Assembly: GCA_965178635.1 (NCBI GenBank)
Contig: CBCXVT010000039.1
Span: forward strand, 1-55,106
Reading direction: 5' to 3'
Source: GCA-2733415 sp965178635
GTDB taxonomy: Bacteria > Bacteroidota > Bacteroidia > Flavobacteriales > Flavobacteriaceae
DNA length: 55,106 nt
Positions 17,971 through 26,192 of this stretch are shown here, one piece after another (positions within the stretch are counted from its first letter, which is position 1; each line of letters starts with the position of its first letter). Under the pieces are notes generated by a model that saw nothing but the letters and a program-made list of their open reading frames with translations, made no database searches and was not told the origin of the DNA. The position numbers and the translations under genes were made by a program.

Positions 17971-18340
17971 AGTTATTTAACTAAAACAGTCAATCTATTA
18001 ACGACCAATACCAATTCTATTAGCCAAAATTTATTAATTCTTAAAACAAGCTTTTAATTTTTCTTTTTCTATTTGGGGATGAAAAAGAGTCTTTTTTAGT
18101 ATTTGAAAAAAGACAAAATATAATTTGTTTTCTGTTATACAAATATTCAAAAACTGATTAGATATTTCGCAAAAAAACTATCAGAGCTTTTCAACAAGTT
18201 TTTAACAAAATAGCTAAACCCTTGTGTTTATTGACCTTAACAAAGTTAAAGTCTAATACGCTGAAATACAAATGATTATAATTACAGTTTGTCGATGACA
18301 AGCAATAAAATAAGGGGGTTTAACAAATGTTAAGTTACAG
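17971..18340. other. Gene-free region upstream of nrdB
   Basis: These 370 bases are very AT-rich and have no supportable ORF. They hold a likely minus-strand nrdB promoter (18241-18271), two TTAAC-N3/4-GTTAA inverted repeats (18237-18249 and 18320-18333) and a 9-base near-repeat TTTTCAACA / TTTTTAACA spaced 11 bases at 18188-18207. The nrdB leader would be about 260 bases long. Confidence 0.5.
18241..18271 (-). promoter_or_regulatory. Candidate nrdBA promoter
   Basis: On the minus strand TTG (18271-18269) and TAACTTTG (18248-18241) are 20 bases apart, matching the Bacteroidota consensus. The -7 element lies inside the inverted repeat TTAACAAAGTTAA, so a bound repressor would block it. Confidence 0.5.
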
Positions 18341-18910
18341 TTATTTTGTATGGTTTTTAGCAATTAACTCTAACTCTTCGTACCACTCTTCTCCGAACTT
18401 TCTAATTAAAGGTTCTTTTAAAAATTTATACGTCGGAACTTTCTGCTCTTCACCTAAAGCACATGCATCATTACAAATAGACCAACTATGGTAATTTACT
18501 GCAGAAAACGAACTGTAATTTTGAATCCTTACTGGGTATAAATGACACGAAATAGGTTTCTTCCATGTTGTCTCCCCTGCTAAGTAAGCAGCTTCAATCC
18601 CGCATAATGCCGTTTTTTTATCGTCAAAAACCACATATGCACATTCAGCACCATTAACTAGTGGCGTTTCTAAATCTCCTAAATCCGTAGTAATTGTAGC
18701 GCCTTGCTTTTCAATTGCATCAATTCCTTCTTGTCGCAAAAAAGGTTTTACTTTAGGGTAAATTTCGTTCATGATTGCAACCTCATCTGCATCTAATGGC
18801 GCTCCAGCTTCACCAGCAATACAACACTCTCCTTTACAGGCAGATAAATTGCACACAAACTCTTTTTCAATAACATCTTCAGAAACAATTGTTTTACCTA
18901 TTTGAAACAT
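18341..18910 (-). CDS. DUF3109-family cysteine-rich protein
   Basis: This 189-residue cytoplasmic protein belongs to DUF3109, conserved in Bacteroidota. Cysteines cluster in CNLSACKGECC near residue 20-30, with further ones in ISCHLYPVRI and WSICNDACALG, a pattern like the CxxxCC metal or Fe-S centre of the related YkgJ/UPF0153 group. A metal or iron-sulfur site is inferred; the reaction is unknown. It is a single-gene unit with its own promoter, upstream of the nrdBA leader and on the same strand. Confidence 0.78.
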   Translation of the reverse strand: MFQIGKTIVSEDVIEKEFVCNLSACKGECCIAGEAGAPLDADEVAIMNEIYPKVKPFLRQEGIDAIEKQGATITTDLGDLETPLVNGAECAYVVFDDKKTALCGIEAAYLAGETTWKKPISCHLYPVRIQNYSSFSAVNYHSWSICNDACALGEEQKVPTYKFLKEPLIRKFGEEWYEELELIAKNHTK

Positions 18911-18941
18911 CTGGATTCGTTTTTTTGACTAAATTAGTATG

Positions 18942-18949
18942 CAAAAGTA
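18942..18949 (-). promoter_or_regulatory. Candidate promoter of the DUF3109 gene
   Basis: The minus strand reads TACTTTTG, a TAnnTTTG match 31 bases before the ATG at 18910. No clear -33 element. Confidence 0.45.
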
Positions 18950-18994
18950 ACGCTTTTAGTGGTTTATTATAATGACAAATTAATTATTAAAGTA

Positions 18995-19002
18995 TAATTT
19001 TG
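18995..19002 (+). promoter_or_regulatory. Candidate promoter of marC-like gene
   Basis: TAATTTTG matches TAnnTTTG and ends 18 bases before the ATG at 19020. Confidence 0.5.
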
Positions 19003-19019
19003 CACAAAAATTCAGACAC

Positions 19020-19604
19020 ATGACAATTGACATCATTGAAATTGCAAAAGCAAGTATGGTTTTATTTGCTGTTATAGATATCATTGGCTCTCTGCCAATA
19101 GTAGTAAAACTTAAAACCGCTGCTGGTGGAACACTAAGCAGCGGAAAAGCATCAATAGTTGCTGGTGGAATTATGCTTTTATTCTTAGTTGTTGGAGAAA
19201 AAATACTAAGTTTCATTGGTATTGATGCGGCATCATTTGGTATTGCAGGATCATTTATCATCTTTTTTATGGCTCTTGAAATGGTGCTAGGTATTAAACT
19301 TTTTAAAGAAGACGAGAATACTGTAAAAACCGCATCAATTGTCCCGCTTGCTTTTCCTTTAATTGCCGGAGCCGGAAGTATGACATCTATTTTATCATTA
19401 AGAGCTGAGTATGAATCAATCAATATCGCTATTGCTATTGTTCTTAACATTGCATTTGTCTATTTAGTGCTAAGAATGAGTGGTTGGTTTGAACGTAAAC
19501 TTGGTAAAAGTGGTATCGCTATAATCGAAAAAGTATTTGGAATTATATTACTAGCCATAGCAGTAAAATTATTTACCACTGGTATAAAAGGAATTTTTTA
19601 TTAA
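19020..19604 (+). CDS. MarC (UPF0056) family membrane protein
   Basis: This 194-residue inner-membrane protein has six helices and the MarC-family marks DIIGSLPIVV in the first helix, GIDAASFGIAGSFIIFFMAL, and PLAFPLIAGAGSMTSI in the centre. The family was once linked to antibiotic resistance, but that link is not supported and the function is unknown. It is first in a tight plus-strand unit with a small membrane protein and a FAD protein. Confidence 0.9.
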   Translation: MTIDIIEIAKASMVLFAVIDIIGSLPIVVKLKTAAGGTLSSGKASIVAGGIMLLFLVVGEKILSFIGIDAASFGIAGSFIIFFMALEMVLGIKLFKEDENTVKTASIVPLAFPLIAGAGSMTSILSLRAEYESINIAIAIVLNIAFVYLVLRMSGWFERKLGKSGIAIIEKVFGIILLAIAVKLFTTGIKGIFY

Positions 19605-19619
19605 AAACATAAGTTACAC

Positions 19620-19814
19620 ATGAAAATAGCAAGCATTATATTATCTGTTATTGCATTTGGATTAATTGCATTTAACGTTACTAAAATTAATTTTAATACT
19701 CCTTTTGAAGGTGACAGCACAATTGCTTTAATAGAAATCCTTGCTGCATTAATTGCTTTAACTCTATTAGCAATCTTCACAATCTCCAAGCGAATTGAAA
19801 AGAAGCTAAACTAA
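19620..19814 (+). CDS. Small two-helix membrane protein, unknown
   Basis: A 64-residue protein with two hydrophobic helices (about 4-22 and 36-55), an intervening polar segment NFNTPFEGDST, and a basic C-terminus KRIEKKLN. I do not recognise the family. It starts 15 bases after the MarC stop and ends one base before the start of the FAD protein, which supports real translation within the operon. Confidence 0.6.
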   Translation: MKIASIILSVIAFGLIAFNVTKINFNTPFEGDSTIALIEILAALIALTLLAIFTISKRIEKKLN

Positions 19815-19815
19815 T

Positions 19816-20424
19816 ATGTTTGACCTACTAATTATTGGAGGTGGTGCAGCTGGAATGTCTTGCTCACTAATAATTGGCTCTGCTTTAGAAAAATCTTTTG
19901 CAAAAGAAAAAAAAGTTGCCTTAATTGCCCATCAAAAAGCGTCACATTTACAAAATGCACTATTCAATAATGTCTTAGGAATTCAACCCGGAACATTAGG
20001 AGAAACTATTTTAGATAGCGGCAAAAAGCAGTTGTCAAATTTATATCCTTTGCTAAATATTATTGAAGATGAGAAAGTATTAGAAATCAAGAAAAAAGAT
20101 TCCCTGTTTGAGGTTATCACAAACAAGGATACATACTTTTCTGCATCTATTGTAGTTGCCACTGGTTACACACAGCCATTCACAATAAAAGGGTTAGAAA
20201 GCCATCTTATCCCTCATAAAATGGCTAAGCCAGAAAAAAACAGAGTGCAACTTAAAAACGATTATCATTTGGTTGCACCTAATTTATATGTTGCTGGTTC
20301 ACTTGCGGGATGGAGAAGTCAATACGCAATTGCCTGTGGTAGTGGCGCTCAAGTTGCCACTGATATTCTCACGTCATGGAACAATGGAGATCATATAAAA
20401 ATTCACGATAAAAAACACGTGTAG
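19816..20424 (+). CDS. Short FAD-dependent oxidoreductase, thioredoxin-reductase-like
   Basis: This 202-residue protein has the FAD Rossmann motif IIGGGAAGMSCSL at the N-terminus, the VVATGYTQPF strand, and a C-terminal FAD block NLYVAGSLAGWRSQYAIACG. It matches the two halves of the FAD domain of thioredoxin-reductase-like flavoproteins, but the NADPH domain with its CxxC redox pair is absent; full-length enzymes are about 310 residues. The electron donor and substrate are therefore unknown. It is the last gene of the MarC unit and is followed by a terminator. Confidence 0.75.
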   Translation: MFDLLIIGGGAAGMSCSLIIGSALEKSFAKEKKVALIAHQKASHLQNALFNNVLGIQPGTLGETILDSGKKQLSNLYPLLNIIEDEKVLEIKKKDSLFEVITNKDTYFSASIVVATGYTQPFTIKGLESHLIPHKMAKPEKNRVQLKNDYHLVAPNLYVAGSLAGWRSQYAIACGSGAQVATDILTSWNNGDHIKIHDKKHV

Positions 20425-20445
20425 TTTACTATCTTTTTTTAAATT

Positions 20446-20476
20446 AAAAAAACCGAGCTCTTCAGCTCGGTTTTTA
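20446..20476. terminator. Terminator after the FAD oxidoreductase gene
   Basis: The 12-bp stem AAAAACCGAGCT / AGCTCGGTTTTT with loop CTTC is symmetrical, so it may also serve the convergent ctp gene ending at 20578. Confidence 0.85.
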
Positions 20477-20577
20477 ATCAGTGGTTTTACTTAATACGAA
20501 AAAAACTTTTTCTTATATGGTTCAAATATAGCATTATATTTTTAACATCAGTTAACAAGATTAAAAAAAATTATACT

Positions 20578-22170
20578 TTATTTTTTTAGCAATTCTATTA
20601 CCTTTTTCACCATTTTATCATCAGTATCTTTTATTTGATACGCTAAGTTATCATCGAATAATTGTGATGCAATTGCAGCCTTTAAACAACCCTTTATTTC
20701 AGTGTCATGTGTATCAAAATCTATAATTAATTGATTCCTTGTCCTTATTCTTACGTAAGATTTATAATCCGACAATAATCTATCTGACACCTTAAAACTC
20801 TCTAAAAGCTCTTTTTTTGATAATTTGGCATAATACAATCTATCTTTCTCTAACTCATCAAAAATAAAATTATCTATCATGGCTGAATTAACAGCGAACT
20901 TTACTTTCTCATAATCCCTATCTGCATTTATTGGCACAAACACATCTGGAATTATCCCACCACCACTGTAAACAATTTTACCTTTTGGCGTCGTAAACTT
21001 CAAAGAATCTGCCACTTGAATTCTTGTAGAATCTGTTAATTCACCAGAAATATATCGCTTTGTGTATTCGTCATAATAATCAAAACCGTTTTTAGACACA
21101 TAAGGCTTTTGAATTGAACGCCCTGTTGGCGTATAATACCTTGACACTGTTAAACGAATTGCACTTCCATCTCCTAATTGCATTTCTCGTTGCACTAAAC
21201 CTTTCCCAAATGAACGCCTACCAACAATAGTACCTTTATCATTATCCTGTAAAGCCCCTGCTACAATTTCACTGGCAGAAGCAGACTCTTCATCAATCAG
21301 TACAAAAACACCTCCTTTTTCAAAATTACCTTTCGAAGTTGCGAAGAACTTATCAACCTCTCCTTTTTTATTTTTTGTAAACAAGATGAGCTTATCATCT
21401 TCTAAAAACTCATCAACAACTTGTTGTGCACGATCTAAAAAACCACCGGGATTACCTCTTAAGTCTAATATAAGGTTTGTCATTCCCTTTCTTTTAAGCT
21501 TCAATAATTCTTTCTTAAATTCAGTAAAAGTTGTTTCTGCAAAACGGTTAATTTTAATATACCCCAAACCATCTTCTACCATGTAAGCTATTGGCACACT
21601 TTTTAAGGCTACAACTCCACGTTTAACAGTAATTTTAATCTTTTTATCTTCGGAAGCCCTATAAATTGTAAGTGTAACTTTAGAGTCTATTTCCCCTTTT
21701 AATTTCTGAATAACTTTATCATTAGTCATCCCTGAACCATATAGCGTATCACTATTTGCTAAAAGAATTTTATCTCCAGCTTTTATCCCAGCTCTCCTAC
21801 TTGGGCCATCTGCTATAGTTTTAATAATCGATATTGTATCTTTTCTAACATAAAACGACACCCCTATACCTACAAATTCGCCATTCATAGACTCCGTAAC
21901 ACCTTCTAAATTTTTCTTTGGAATGTAAACTGAGTGCGGATCAAGATCACCTAATATTTTATTAACTGTAACATCAACAATACTATCCGTATTGACATCA
22001 TCAACATACTCATAATCAATATAATCTATTAACCTCGTGAGTTTCTGCTTGTTTGACGAATCAGCCAGCAGTGCTGTTTCTGAATTAAAATGAAATACTC
22101 CACCTAACCAAAAGCCAATTGCTAAGGTTAATCCTATAATTAGTGGTAAGTATTTCTTTTTATATACCAT
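20578..22170 (-). CDS. S41-family C-terminal processing peptidase (CtpA/Tsp-type)
   Basis: A periplasmic serine protease of 530 residues anchored by an N-terminal helix (about 8-26). A PDZ domain lies at about 85-170 (GIGVSFYV, GPSRRAGIKAGDKIL). The S41 core follows at about 200-380 with LDLRGNPGGFLDRA, the nucleophile Ser in EESASASEIVAGAL, and the catalytic Lys in RRSFGKGLVQ. The Ser/Lys dyad is intact. A 130-residue C-terminal extension follows the core. The start codon directly abuts the stop of the deaminase gene, so they form one unit. Confidence 0.92.
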   Translation of the reverse strand: MVYKKKYLPLIIGLTLAIGFWLGGVFHFNSETALLADSSNKQKLTRLIDYIDYEYVDDVNTDSIVDVTVNKILGDLDPHSVYIPKKNLEGVTESMNGEFVGIGVSFYVRKDTISIIKTIADGPSRRAGIKAGDKILLANSDTLYGSGMTNDKVIQKLKGEIDSKVTLTIYRASEDKKIKITVKRGVVALKSVPIAYMVEDGLGYIKINRFAETTFTEFKKELLKLKRKGMTNLILDLRGNPGGFLDRAQQVVDEFLEDDKLILFTKNKKGEVDKFFATSKGNFEKGGVFVLIDEESASASEIVAGALQDNDKGTIVGRRSFGKGLVQREMQLGDGSAIRLTVSRYYTPTGRSIQKPYVSKNGFDYYDEYTKRYISGELTDSTRIQVADSLKFTTPKGKIVYSGGGIIPDVFVPINADRDYEKVKFAVNSAMIDNFIFDELEKDRLYYAKLSKKELLESFKVSDRLLSDYKSYVRIRTRNQLIIDFDTHDTEIKGCLKAAIASQLFDDNLAYQIKDTDDKMVKKVIELLKK

Positions 22171-22596
22171 TTATATTTCTTCTAAGTGCACGACTTCTAC
22201 GCCGGCTTTTTCTAAGAATTTTACTCCTGAATCATCTTTATATTTATCTTTATATACAACTCGTTTTATACCAGATTGATGCACTAACTTACTACATTCT
22301 TTACATGGCGACAACGTGATATATAATGTTGCGCCTTTGCAAGATTGTGTAGATGATGCAACTTTTAAAATAGCGTTTGCTTCTGCATGTAAAACATGCC
22401 ATTTAGTATACCCATCTTCATCTTCACAATAATTATCAAATCCTGTTGGCGAACCGTTGTAACCATCAGAAATAATCATCCTATCTTTTACAATTATCGC
22501 GCCAACTTGTTTTCTGATACAATGAGAGAGCTTCCCCCATTCACTTGCCATTCTTATATAAGCTTTATCGTATCGTAATTGTTTTTTTTCTGGCAT
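22171..22596 (-). CDS. dCMP deaminase-family protein
   Basis: This 141-residue cytidine/deoxycytidylate deaminase-family enzyme has the zinc site HAEANAIL (His plus catalytic Glu) and SPCKECSKL (two Cys ligands). The spacing and the GYNGSPTGFDNYCED segment fit dCMP deaminase (dCMP to dUMP, supplying thymidylate synthesis) and the related ComEB proteins. All catalytic residues are present. It is the first gene of a two-gene unit with the downstream peptidase. Confidence 0.9.
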   Translation of the reverse strand: MPEKKQLRYDKAYIRMASEWGKLSHCIRKQVGAIIVKDRMIISDGYNGSPTGFDNYCEDEDGYTKWHVLHAEANAILKVASSTQSCKGATLYITLSPCKECSKLVHQSGIKRVVYKDKYKDDSGVKFLEKAGVEVVHLEEI

Positions 22597-22665
22597 GCTA
22601 TAATATTATGTATTACTAATCTACTAATTAATTTGTACTGTTTGTGACAAGGTTTTGTTAAAAAA

Positions 22666-23241
22666 TCACCTAGTTAACAACATTGGTATTACTAACCCTA
22701 TAATTATTGATGATATGACTACCACCCATATACGTTTTGAAACATTCAACACGTTTTGAACCAAACTACCTAATAACAATACAACTAAGACAATAATTAC
22801 CTGAGCAACTTCAACACCTAAAGCAAACTCTATTAATGGTAAAAACTTATTAGACTCAGAACCTATTATCATTTTAAAATAATTAGAAAATCCTAACCCG
22901 TGGATAATCCCAAAAAACAATGTGATAAAAAACACCACACCAACTTTGGTATCTTTGATCGTTTTTCCATGAAAAAATATATTGAACAGCGCTGTAATGG
23001 CAATTGTTACAGGAATTAAAAACTCAACTAATCCACTATTTATTTTTACAATATTATAACTAGATAATATTAATGAAATTGTATGTCCCACTGTGAAAAC
23101 CGTTACTAAAAACAAGATTTTTTTCCAGTTAGAAAATAAGTAGGGCGCTGCTAAAGCGGCAAGAAATAAAATATGGTCATACCCATTGATATCTAACACA
23201 TGAGTAAGCCCTAATTCGAAAAATAATTGTAGTTGTTCCAT
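22666..23241 (-). CDS. HupE/UreJ-family membrane protein
   Basis: A 191-residue integral membrane protein with about six helices and the family marks GYDHILFLAAL in the first helix region, TVFTVGHTISLILS, and FGIIHGLGFSNYF, whose histidines suggest a metal site. HupE and UreJ are nickel transporters linked to hydrogenase or urease in other bacteria; no such genes are in the window, and in Flavobacteriaceae this short form usually stands alone, so nickel transport is not proven. The -7 element is only five bases from the ATG. Confidence 0.82.
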   Translation of the reverse strand: MEQLQLFFELGLTHVLDINGYDHILFLAALAAPYLFSNWKKILFLVTVFTVGHTISLILSSYNIVKINSGLVEFLIPVTIAITALFNIFFHGKTIKDTKVGVVFFITLFFGIIHGLGFSNYFKMIIGSESNKFLPLIEFALGVEVAQVIIVLVVLLLGSLVQNVLNVSKRIWVVVISSIIIGLVIPMLLTR

Positions 23242-23245
23242 GTCT

Positions 23246-23253
23246 CAAAACTA
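23246..23253 (-). promoter_or_regulatory. Promoter -7 element touching the hupE-like start
   Basis: The minus strand reads TAGTTTTG, a consensus match that ends five bases before the ATG at 23241. The transcript would start at or next to the ATG. Confidence 0.35.
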
Positions 23254-23256
23254 CAT

Positions 23257-23280
23257 AAAAAAAGCGACCAAAAGGTCGCT
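23257..23280 (-). terminator. Terminator of the zinc metallopeptidase gene
   Basis: On the minus strand AGCGACC-TTTT-GGTCGCT is followed by a run of seven T. Confidence 0.8.
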
Positions 23281-23320
23281 CAAATATGGTTTTTTAATCC
23301 CATATATAGTTCACCACAAA

Positions 23321-24010
23321 CTATTTATTACTGTTCATAAATCTGAATATAAAATACATTAAGGTAGATAACGCGCCAATGGCAGCAACCAAATAAGTTC
23401 TTGCAGCCCATTTCAAAGCATCTTTAGCACCTGCATGTTCTTCTCTAGACAACATGTTTTTATTTTCTAACCATGCCAAAGCTCTATTACTCGCATCATA
23501 CTCTACAGGAAGTGTGATTACACTAAACAACGCCATAATTCCGTATAAAACAATACCTGCTAATAACATTGTTTGTCCTAACATTGATGAAGCTGATAAG
23601 ACAAATCCACCCATAATTACCCATTGCGATAGGCCTGAAGCCACATTAACCATAGGTACTATTTTAGAACGCATAGTTAACCACGAATATGCTGTAGCAT
23701 GCTGAACTGCATGACCAACTTCGTGAGCAGCAACTGCTGCCGCTGCCGCATTACGCTGATTGTAAACACCCTCACTTAAATTAACTGTTTTGTTTGCTGG
23801 GTTGTAATGATCGGTTAACATACCAGATGTAGAAATCACTTTAACATCTTGAATACCATGGTCATTTAGCATTTTTTGTGCAATTTCTGCACCCGTCATA
23901 CCGTTTCTTAAGTAAACTTTTGAATATGTTTTAAATTTACTTTTTAATCTATTACTCACTAACATACTAACCAAAGCAATAAGCCCAGCAATAATATAAT
24001 ATCCCATCAT
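23321..24010 (-). CDS. YugP-type zinc metallopeptidase (membrane)
   Basis: This 229-residue membrane protein belongs to the Zn-dependent peptidase family represented by YugP (PF04298 type). The zinc motif HEVGHAVQH is clear near residue 92, and three to four helices surround it (about 2-18, 118-140, 145-170, 205-222). The family is widespread; substrates are not known. It is a one-gene unit closed by the terminator at 23257-23280. Confidence 0.87.
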   Translation of the reverse strand: MMGYYIIAGLIALVSMLVSNRLKSKFKTYSKVYLRNGMTGAEIAQKMLNDHGIQDVKVISTSGMLTDHYNPANKTVNLSEGVYNQRNAAAAAVAAHEVGHAVQHATAYSWLTMRSKIVPMVNVASGLSQWVIMGGFVLSASSMLGQTMLLAGIVLYGIMALFSVITLPVEYDASNRALAWLENKNMLSREEHAGAKDALKWAARTYLVAAIGALSTLMYFIFRFMNSNK

Positions 24011-24100
24011 AGTTGTTATTCTTTATAAAATTATAGTAGTTGTAGGGCAAAAATCTAGCCAATTATAAAATTACAATAATTAGCTGATGTTTTGTCAGTT

Positions 24101-24679
24101 TTAATTTTTCCATTCTAAGCTTTCCATAAGCTTTTGAATGTCTTTTTTAAGATAGAAAGCAGCTGGAAGAATTGAATCGTAATTAGGCTTCACACTAAAA
24201 TACGCCGCACCTCTAAGGAAGTGTTTTTTATTATCTGTAATATAAAACTGTACAGGAGACGCTGCGTTTCCTTCAATTTCATACACCATACCATACCCAT
24301 CTTGTTCTGCATTTTCGTACAAAACCGGCTTAATACTTTCTGCTTTTTGCGTATGCTCTTGAGTTAAGTTTTGAGCATCACGTAATGAACGCTTTAGTAA
24401 TTCTTCATCTACACCAAGATAGGTTAAATGTATTTTTCCTTTTAAACCAGGGTAACTCAAATTAACGCCACAATATTGTTGTTGTCCTCTTGGTTTTTCG
24501 ATTTCAACTAGGTTATTAATATCGAATGTAAACGGACAATCTGACAAGTATTTTTTATAGGTAGCCTCAGGGTATTCTAATTTTAAATATCCCTTAGGTT
24601 TTGGCAATACATCATCTTTACAAGATGTAAAAATCAATGTAGCCAATAGTACGGATATAATTAAAACTTGTCTGATAAT
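24101..24679 (-). CDS. gldD: Gliding motility lipoprotein GldD
   Basis: GldD is an inner- or periplasm-facing lipoprotein needed for gliding and type IX secretion in Flavobacteria. The mature part begins at the lipid Cys in LIFTSCKDD and contains VLPKPKGYLKLEYPEATY, CPFTFDI and YCGVNLSYPGLKGKIHLTY, recognisable GldD blocks. The start is unclear: the frame is open upstream of the lipobox and codes a good signal helix (RQVLIISVLLATLIFTSC), but no ATG or GTG occurs. A TTG at 24646 would give a signal of only eight residues before the Cys; an ATT at 24679 (coordinate used here) would give a normal one. The end of pheS overlaps that frame only slightly downstream of its stop. Confidence 0.85.
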   Translation of the reverse strand: MIRQVLIISVLLATLIFTSCKDDVLPKPKGYLKLEYPEATYKKYLSDCPFTFDINNLVEIEKPRGQQQYCGVNLSYPGLKGKIHLTYLGVDEELLKRSLRDAQNLTQEHTQKAESIKPVLYENAEQDGYGMVYEIEGNAASPVQFYITDNKKHFLRGAAYFSVKPNYDSILPAAFYLKKDIQKLMESLEWKN

Positions 24680-24686
24680 ACTCTTC

Positions 24687-25706
24687 TTAAAATGATGATT
24701 TAAATTGCTCTAAGAAACGCACATCGTTTTCATAAAACATTCTGATATCTCCTATCTGGTGTAATAACATCGCTATACGCTCAACTCCAACTCCAAATGC
24801 AAATCCTGAGTATTCTTTTGGATCAATACCACAGTTTATAAGCACGTTTGGATCTACCATTCCGCAACCACCAATTTCTAACCAACCAGTTCCTTTTGTG
24901 ATTCTGTAATCAGTTTCTGTTTTCAATCCCCAATAAATATCTACTTCTGCACTTGGCTCCGTAAATGGAAAATATGACGGACGTAAACGTATTTTTGATT
25001 TCCCAAACATCTCTTTTGTGAAATACAACAGTGTTTGTTTTAAATCAGCAAATGACACTTCTTTATCAATATACAAGCCTTCTACTTGATGAAAAATACA
25101 ATGAGATCGTGCTGAAATATCTTCATTTCTAAATACACGTCCTGGAGAAATTGTACGAATAGGTGGTTTGTTATCCTCCATATAACGCACTTGTACAGAA
25201 CTTGTATGCGTTCTTAATAAGATATCCGGGTCTGTTTGAATAAAAAATGTGTCCTGCATATCTCTTGCCGGATGGTATTCAGGCAAGTTTAATGCCGTAA
25301 AATTATGCCAGTCGTCTTCAATCTCTGGTCCTTCAGACACATTAAAACCGATGTTCGCAAAGATATCTATAATTTGATTTTTAACTAAAGATACTGGATG
25401 TCTTGACCCAATTTGTAAAGGTTCAGCTGGTCTAGTCAAATCACCATAAACCCCTTTATCTTCAATATTGTTTTCTAAAGCTTCATTTAAAGCGTTAACT
25501 TTTTCTTGAGCAGTAGTTTTAAGTTGGTTTATTACTTGACCAAATTCTTTTTTCTGATCATTAGCAACGTTTTTAAATTCCGCAAAGAAATCATTCAACA
25601 ATCCTTTCTTTCCTAAGTATTGAATTCTAAAGCTCTCAATCTCTTCTTTGGTTTGTGCATTAAAATTTTCTGCTTCACCAATAAGTTCCTTAATCTTGTC
25701 TATCAT
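24687..25706 (-). CDS. pheS: Phenylalanyl-tRNA synthetase alpha subunit
   Basis: The alpha chain of the (alpha-beta)2 PheRS charges tRNA-Phe; pheT is not in the window. The 339-residue protein has an N-terminal coiled coil (about 1-85) and the class II catalytic domain with GFNVSEGPEIEDDWHNF, motif 2 FRNEDISARSHCIFHQVEG, and GFAFGVGVERIAML near the C-terminus. In-frame ATGs occur at 25730, 25715 and 25706; the first lies inside the promoter -7 element, and MIDKIKELIGEAENF at 25706 matches the usual flavobacterial start. It sits between a 118-aa unknown and gldD. Confidence 0.94.
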   Translation of the reverse strand: MIDKIKELIGEAENFNAQTKEEIESFRIQYLGKKGLLNDFFAEFKNVANDQKKEFGQVINQLKTTAQEKVNALNEALENNIEDKGVYGDLTRPAEPLQIGSRHPVSLVKNQIIDIFANIGFNVSEGPEIEDDWHNFTALNLPEYHPARDMQDTFFIQTDPDILLRTHTSSVQVRYMEDNKPPIRTISPGRVFRNEDISARSHCIFHQVEGLYIDKEVSFADLKQTLLYFTKEMFGKSKIRLRPSYFPFTEPSAEVDIYWGLKTETDYRITKGTGWLEIGGCGMVDPNVLINCGIDPKEYSGFAFGVGVERIAMLLHQIGDIRMFYENDVRFLEQFKSSF

Positions 25707-25727
25707 CGTGCTCATTTTTGCGAACTG

Positions 25728-25735
25728 CAAATTTA
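25728..25735 (-). promoter_or_regulatory. Promoter -7 element of pheS
   Basis: The minus strand reads TAAATTTG. Transcription would start near 25722, which excludes the in-frame ATG at 25730 as the pheS start. Confidence 0.5.
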
Positions 25736-25749
25736 CAACTATTAATTCT

Positions 25750-26106
25750 TTATGCTATATATTCTTTTTCTAAAAAGTAGCTTACAATTGCTTCTTTCAT
25801 TAATACAGATTGCTCACCTGCTTTTAAATTTGGTAATTCCTCTACTGTTGTATAATGTGGCCAACCATCGTCATCAAAAAAATCAAATTCATAATATCCG
25901 TATGGTTCTAACAACCTACAGATAGCAATATGCATTAAGTTAACCTTTTCGTCTTTTTTAAACTTTCTAGTTAGTTGCCCCAACTCTTGAATACCTACCA
26001 AATAAATAATACTGTCTAAATCTAGGGTATCTCCATCTGCAAATTGTTCAGATAGTTGTAACACAACTTTATCCCAACGTTCCTTTAATTGCTCATCTCT
26101 CGCCAT
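25750..26106 (-). CDS. Conserved 118-residue protein, unknown
   Basis: An acidic cytoplasmic protein of 118 residues with no signal peptide or membrane helix. Visible features: a helical N-terminal half (LKERWDKVVLQLSEQF, LDSIIYLVGIQELGQL), a basic patch TRKFKKDEKVNLMHIAICRL, and an aromatic/acidic block YGYYEFDFFDDDGWPHY. It looks like a small conserved Bacteroidota protein rather than a random ORF, having its own promoter and normal codon use, but I cannot name its function. It lies between gldE and pheS. Confidence 0.65.
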   Translation of the reverse strand: MARDEQLKERWDKVVLQLSEQFADGDTLDLDSIIYLVGIQELGQLTRKFKKDEKVNLMHIAICRLLEPYGYYEFDFFDDDGWPHYTTVEELPNLKAGEQSVLMKEAIVSYFLEKEYIA

Positions 26107-26126
26107 ATATTCAAAATATTAAGTTG

Positions 26127-26134
26127 CAAACTTA
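26127..26134 (-). promoter_or_regulatory. Promoter -7 element of the 118-aa gene
   Basis: The minus strand reads TAAGTTTG, a consensus match 21 bases before the ATG at 26106. Confidence 0.5.
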
Positions 26135-26192
26135 AGACCTTTGCCTGAAAATTCTTTTTTTTTATGGATTTTTATTCGGTAAGAAGAAAATT

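Noticed and set aside
20542..20555. A third TTAAC-N4-GTTAA inverted repeat
   Set aside because: It lies in a convergent region with no promoter, so such palindromes can arise by chance in AT-rich DNA; this also weakens the case for the two copies upstream of nrdB.
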